Shown: positions 6,284 to 9,067 of the stretch, one piece after another | How the letters are laid out: the number at the start of each line of letters is the position of its first letter | Position numbering within the stretch: the stretch's first letter is position 1 | NCBI GenBank assembly: GCA_905235695.1 | Contig: CAJOMW010000061.1 | Coordinates: 8,745-17,811 of the forward strand | DNA from: an uncultured Clostridia bacterium | GTDB lineage: Bacteria; Bacillota; Clostridia; Oscillospirales; CAG-382 | Direction: 5' to 3' | Length of the DNA stretch: 9,067 nt | Position numbers and translations under genes: made by a program | The notes under the pieces: model-generated | Database searches by the model: none | What the model saw: the letters and a program-made list of their open reading frames with translations, nothing else | Told to the model about the DNA's origin: nothing

Positions 6284-9067
6284 TTATTTAACCGTTATCG
6301 TCACCTTTTGCGTTTCTTCTTCCCAATCAACGCTCGCTCCGAGAGCTTCGCAGCGCACGGGGGTATACGTTCTGTCGTTGCGCACGAATGCGGGCGAGTC
6401 AAGCGTTTTTGCCACGCCGTTTACGTAGGCGGTTGAGGAATCTATCGTTATCTCTATCACCGTTTCGCCTCGTGTTATGGTGACAAGCCGCTTTTCTTCG
6501 TCCCATTTAACCTCGGCGTCCATATTTTCAGCGATAAACCTCGGCGGAAGCATGGTCCTGTCAAGCTCGATTATGGGCGCAACGTCGTTGTACACTTCCT
6601 TGCCGTAGGCGTTTGCAACGTGAGAACCGATAAAGAGGATAAGCCGGTTGTCGGCGGATTCCTGCTTGTCTATCTCGACGTACGCTATCCCCTCTTTTTC
6701 GGCGTACTTGCTCGCCGCACTTTCCGATGAACCAAAGACGCTCTCAAGCGAGCTGCATCCGTCAAGTATGCCGTCGCCTATTTCCTCAACATTCTTCGGG
6801 ATTGTTATATTTGTAAGAGCCGTGCAGTTCTCAAACGCCCCGTCCTCTATTTTTATTACGCTGTCCGGAATGTATATGTTTGTAAGGCTCGTGCAGTTTG
6901 CGAGGACGTGATCGCTTATGACCTTGGTTCCGCTCGGGAATTTAACGCTTGTAAGAGCAGTACAGCCGTAAAAGGCGTGGTACCTGATTATGAGTATGTT
7001 TATCGTAATATCTATATACGTTATGCTGACGCAGTTCTCAAAGGCGTGTGCGCCGATTTCCGTGAGGGTGGTCGGGAACTGCACGTTTATGAGGGACGTA
7101 CAGTTGCTGAACGCATAATTTCCTATTGTCGTAACTCCGTAAGGAATATATACATATTTCAGCTTGACGCATCCGCAGAACGCATAGTCGGCGATTTTTG
7201 TCAGCCTTGGCTGTGTTCCTGACGTTCCTGCCGTGCCGCTCGGGAACTCTACCGTTTCAAGCGAGGTGCAGTTGTAGAAGGCGTACACGTCAATTATCGT
7301 TATGTTTACCGTCAGCCTTACGATTGTCAGGCTCGTACAGTCGCTGAAAGCGTAAGAGCCGATTTTTGTCACGGTCTTTGAGAAGGAAATGCTTGTGATG
7401 AAGGCGCAGCGGTAAAAAGCGAGGTCGCCTATGCTTGTTATGCCCTCGCCTATGACTACGCTCTTTATGGAATCGGCGTAGGAAAACCACGGCGCACGTG
7501 ATTCATAGGTAAAGTCGGGCATTGCGCCGGAGCCGGTTACGGTGAGGGTGCCGTCAGAAGATAAATCCCATTTTATACCTGTCGATAATTCGCCGGAGGC
7601 AATCGTATAAGCCGGCGCAGATGAGTTGAAATGAATTGTAGCGGGGCAGCCATAATTCCAGTCATAGCCCTTTGATATCTTTTTCCATTGTTCCTCTGTG
7701 CCGGCATAATAAATATCTTTAAGGCTTGTGCAAGAGTAAAACGCCTCCTTGCCAATGCTCGTCACGCTGTCGGGGATTGTCACGCTCGTAAGGCTTGTGC
7801 AATAGTAAAACGCCCTCTCGCCAATGCTCGTCACGCTGTTGGGGATATTCACGCTCGTAAGGCTTGTACAATCTTTAAACGCACGATAGCCAATGCTCGT
7901 CACGCTGTCGGGGATATTCATGCTCGCAAGGCTTGTGCAAAAGTAAAACGCATGATCGCCAATGCTCGTCACGCTGTCGGGTATCGTCACGCTCGCAAGA
8001 CTTTCACAGTTGTTGAACGCATCATCGCCAATGCTCGTGACGCTATCAGGGATTGTCACGCTTATAAGGCTTTTGCAACTGGAAAACGCCCCATCTCCAA
8101 TGCCTTTTGTTCCATCCTTTATCACTATTTCTGTATTGTCAGGCATTTTGCCTTTATACTTGTATGCAACTTTTCCCGCATATATCAAGCCGTCCGGCTG
8201 ATTGTTATACCAAGCAGTGTTGTAAAACGCATAATAGCCAATGCTCGTCACGCTGTCTCCGATTGTCACGCTCGAAAGGCTTGTGCATTCTGCAAACGCA
8301 TCACTGCCAATGCTCGTCACGCTGTCGGGGATATTCACGCTCGTAAGGCTTGTGCATCTGTCAAACGCATAATCGCCAATGCTCGTCACTCCGTCGGGGA
8401 TGACAAGATCCGTCACAAGCGTGCCGTTCAAATATAGATTTTTGGCATAATATAGCGGATTTGAGTCTGAATCGTTAAAGGAAATGGCACACCATGCTCC
8501 AATATCGGTGATTTTAACGCTCGTAAGAGCTGTGCAATTGTCAAACGCATAATCGCCAATGCTAGTCACGCTGTCGCCGATCGTCACGCTCGCAAGGCTG
8601 TAGCAATTCCAAAACGCCCCCTCGCCAATGCTCGTCACGCTGTCGGGGATAGTCACGCTCGTAAGGCTTTTGCAACCGTAAAATGCCCAATCGCCAATGC
8701 TCGTCACGCAGTCTGGAATCACAAGATCCGTCACAAGCGTGTCGTTCAAATATAGATTTTTAGCATAGTATAGCAGATTTGAGGAAACATCGCTAAATGA
8801 GATAGCACACCATGCCCCAATATCGGTGATATTCACGCTCGCAAGACCGGTGCAGTTGGAAAACGCAGAATTGCCAATGCTCGTAACGCTGTCGGGGATC
8901 GTCACGCTCGTAAGAGCTGTGCAATAGTAAAACGCCCACTCTCCAATGCTCGTCACGCTGTCGCCGATCGTCACGCTCGTAAGGCTTTCACAATCGTAAA
9001 ACGCCCTCTCGCCAATGCTCGTCACGCCGCCTTCTATCGTAACGGCGAGTATATTTGACTCATAATT
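6284..9067 (-). CDS. BspA-type leucine-rich-repeat surface protein with C-terminal copper-amine-oxidase-N-like domain (partial, N-terminus outside window)
   Basis: The frame is open to the right edge. The visible 927 residues begin NYESNILAVTIEGG, so the GTG at 9025 is only a codon inside a repeat, not the start, and the promoter and any signal peptide are off-window. In order there are 15 repeats of 23 residues with consensus VTSIGxxAFxxCTSLTSVTIPDS (7721-9025), interrupted by two AWC...LVIPDG modules and one NTAWYNNQPDG module. Then come a TEEQWKKIS linker and a cap-like segment with DGTLTVTGSGAMPDF (about 7447-7615). Ten diverged repeats follow (about 6701-7450), then a domain like copper amine oxidase N (about 6287-6646, with MLPPRFIAENM, VKWDEE and TYTPVRCEALGA). 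These repeats (LRR_5/BspA type) typically sit on extracellular adhesion proteins. The C-terminal domain family occurs without oxidase activity in many clostridial surface proteins and no oxidase catalytic domain is present. The ligand and the means of attachment are unknown. Confidence 0.92.
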   Translation of the reverse strand, partial: NYESNILAVTIEGGVTSIGERAFYDCESLTSVTIGDSVTSIGEWAFYYCTALTSVTIPDSVTSIGNSAFSNCTGLASVNITDIGAWCAISFSDVSSNLLYYAKNLYLNDTLVTDLVIPDCVTSIGDWAFYGCKSLTSVTIPDSVTSIGEGAFWNCYSLASVTIGDSVTSIGDYAFDNCTALTSVKITDIGAWCAISFNDSDSNPLYYAKNLYLNGTLVTDLVIPDGVTSIGDYAFDRCTSLTSVNIPDSVTSIGSDAFAECTSLSSVTIGDSVTSIGYYAFYNTAWYNNQPDGLIYAGKVAYKYKGKMPDNTEIVIKDGTKGIGDGAFSSCKSLISVTIPDSVTSIGDDAFNNCESLASVTIPDSVTSIGDHAFYFCTSLASMNIPDSVTSIGYRAFKDCTSLTSVNIPNSVTSIGERAFYYCTSLTSVTIPDSVTSIGKEAFYSCTSLKDIYYAGTEEQWKKISKGYDWNYGCPATIHFNSSAPAYTIASGELSTGIKWDLSSDGTLTVTGSGAMPDFTYESRAPWFSYADSIKSVVIGEGITSIGDLAFYRCAFITSISFSKTVTKIGSYAFSDCTSLTIVRLTVNITIIDVYAFYNCTSLETVEFPSGTAGTSGTQPRLTKIADYAFCGCVKLKYVYIPYGVTTIGNYAFSNCTSLINVQFPTTLTEIGAHAFENCVSITYIDITINILIIRYHAFYGCTALTSVKFPSGTKVISDHVLANCTSLTNIYIPDSVIKIEDGAFENCTALTNITIPKNVEEIGDGILDGCSSLESVFGSSESAASKYAEKEGIAYVEIDKQESADNRLILFIGSHVANAYGKEVYNDVAPIIELDRTMLPPRFIAENMDAEVKWDEEKRLVTITRGETVIEITIDSSTAYVNGVAKTLDSPAFVRNDRTYTPVRCEALGASVDWEEETQKVTITVK
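6740..7324 (-). repeat. Old duplication of a four-repeat block in the second array
   Basis: Two successive four-repeat blocks (about 7022-7324 and 6740-7021) share the same unusual order at the protein level. Each opens with a repeat lacking the normal IPDSVTSIG loop (VNITIIDVYAF and INILIIRYHAF) and continues with a V(E/K)FPSGT strand. A YIP(Y/D) repeat, a C(T)SL-type repeat and an EIG repeat follow. The first copy carries an extra GTAGTSGTQPR loop. DNA identity is largely lost, so the event is much older than the 318-bp duplication. Confidence 0.6.
7721..9025 (-). repeat. Coding 69-bp repeat array, 15 units
   Basis: On the plus strand the core CCAATGCTCGTCACGCTGTC or a close variant recurs at near-exact 69-bp steps, seen around 7753, 7822, 7891, 7960, 8029, 8098, 8239, 8308, 8377, 8557, 8626, 8695, 8875, 8944 and 9013. 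Three larger steps (141, 180 and 180) hold the inserted modules. Each unit encodes one 23-residue leucine-rich repeat. The core is conserved at the DNA level, including third codon positions, while the bases coding the two residues either side of AF and before C vary from unit to unit. Confidence 0.95.
8390..9025 (-). repeat. Two tandem 318-bp higher-order repeats
   Basis: Copy one (8708-9025) and copy two (8390-8707) each encode 106 residues: two 23-residue repeats, a third repeat, and the AWC module ending in LVIPDC or LVIPDG. Lengths are identical with no gaps. Over the module portion (about 119 aligned bases) I count roughly 17 differences by hand, and the copies share a 21-base identical stretch beginning near 8404 and 8722. 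This is a segmental duplication on top of the 69-bp unit. Confidence 0.9.

Noticed and set aside
6287..6646. A true copper amine oxidase
   Set aside because: Only the N-terminal-like domain is present. The large catalytic domain with its modified tyrosine is absent, so no oxidase activity is expected.
7688..8437. Plus-strand open frame of about 250 codons with its own 23-residue periodicity (ANARHAVGD-type repeats)
   Set aside because: It lies antisense to the leucine-rich-repeat array and its periodicity simply mirrors the 69-bp coding repeat. A stop-free unit stays stop-free when copied. It resembles no family I know and has no clear ribosome site.
7721..9025. Evenly spaced repeats that might suggest a CRISPR array
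   Set aside because: The repeats are contiguous 69-bp in-frame codons of a leucine-rich-repeat protein, the variable parts are short and non-unique, and there are no cas genes.
7721..9025. Possible target region of a diversity-generating retroelement, given variable codons in conserved repeats
   Set aside because: No reverse transcriptase or template repeat is visible, and the substitutions are not concentrated at adenines. Exchange between repeats explains the pattern.
9023..9025. GTG as a start codon for the repeat protein
   Set aside because: The frame continues upstream to the window edge without a stop, the GTG is the Val of a VTSIG repeat, and there is no SD or signal peptide.

Overview
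The window looks like a chromosomal segment of an anaerobic, probably gut-associated, member of the Bacillota (class Clostridia). The reasons are a Bacillota-type GyrA, a DUF1934 (YwiB-like) protein, a secreted S41 protease with a peptidoglycan-binding domain, a consensus sigma-A promoter, purine-rich Shine-Dalgarno sites, and a BspA-type leucine-rich-repeat surface protein ending in a copper-amine-oxidase-N-like domain. Base composition is fairly balanced. I cannot name genus or species. Every gene I support lies on the minus strand, so transcription runs from high to low coordinates.

Region 6284-9067 is the 3' part of a large surface-protein gene whose start lies beyond the right edge. It has 15 nearly identical 23-residue repeats, partly arranged as two tandem 318-bp blocks. 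A cap/linker region follows, then a second, much more diverged array of 10 repeats, then the C-terminal domain. Region 5991-6283 is intergenic. It holds the 3' untranslated stretch of the surface-protein gene, an intrinsic terminator with a GAAA loop (6141-6173), and a textbook promoter (6054-6082) for the next operon.

Region 1-5990 is a compact gene series in the order murI (glutamate racemase), a DUF1934 beta-barrel protein, a secreted C-terminal-processing protease, gyrA, and the first 36 codons of another gene running off the left edge. Gaps are 33, 31, 89 and 7 bases, and no internal terminator is visible, so co-transcription from the murI promoter is likely. A second weak promoter just before gyrA is possible. 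Functionally the series combines D-glutamate supply for peptidoglycan, an envelope protease that may bind peptidoglycan, and DNA supercoiling. They look like growth-linked housekeeping genes sharing a transcript rather than one pathway.

I found no convincing new multi-gene system. The points most worth a second look are the layered duplication history of the repeat protein, the Cys-Gly-Thr variant of the MurI active-site motif, the alanine at the main quinolone-contact position of GyrA, and the acidic insertion inside the DUF1934 domain.
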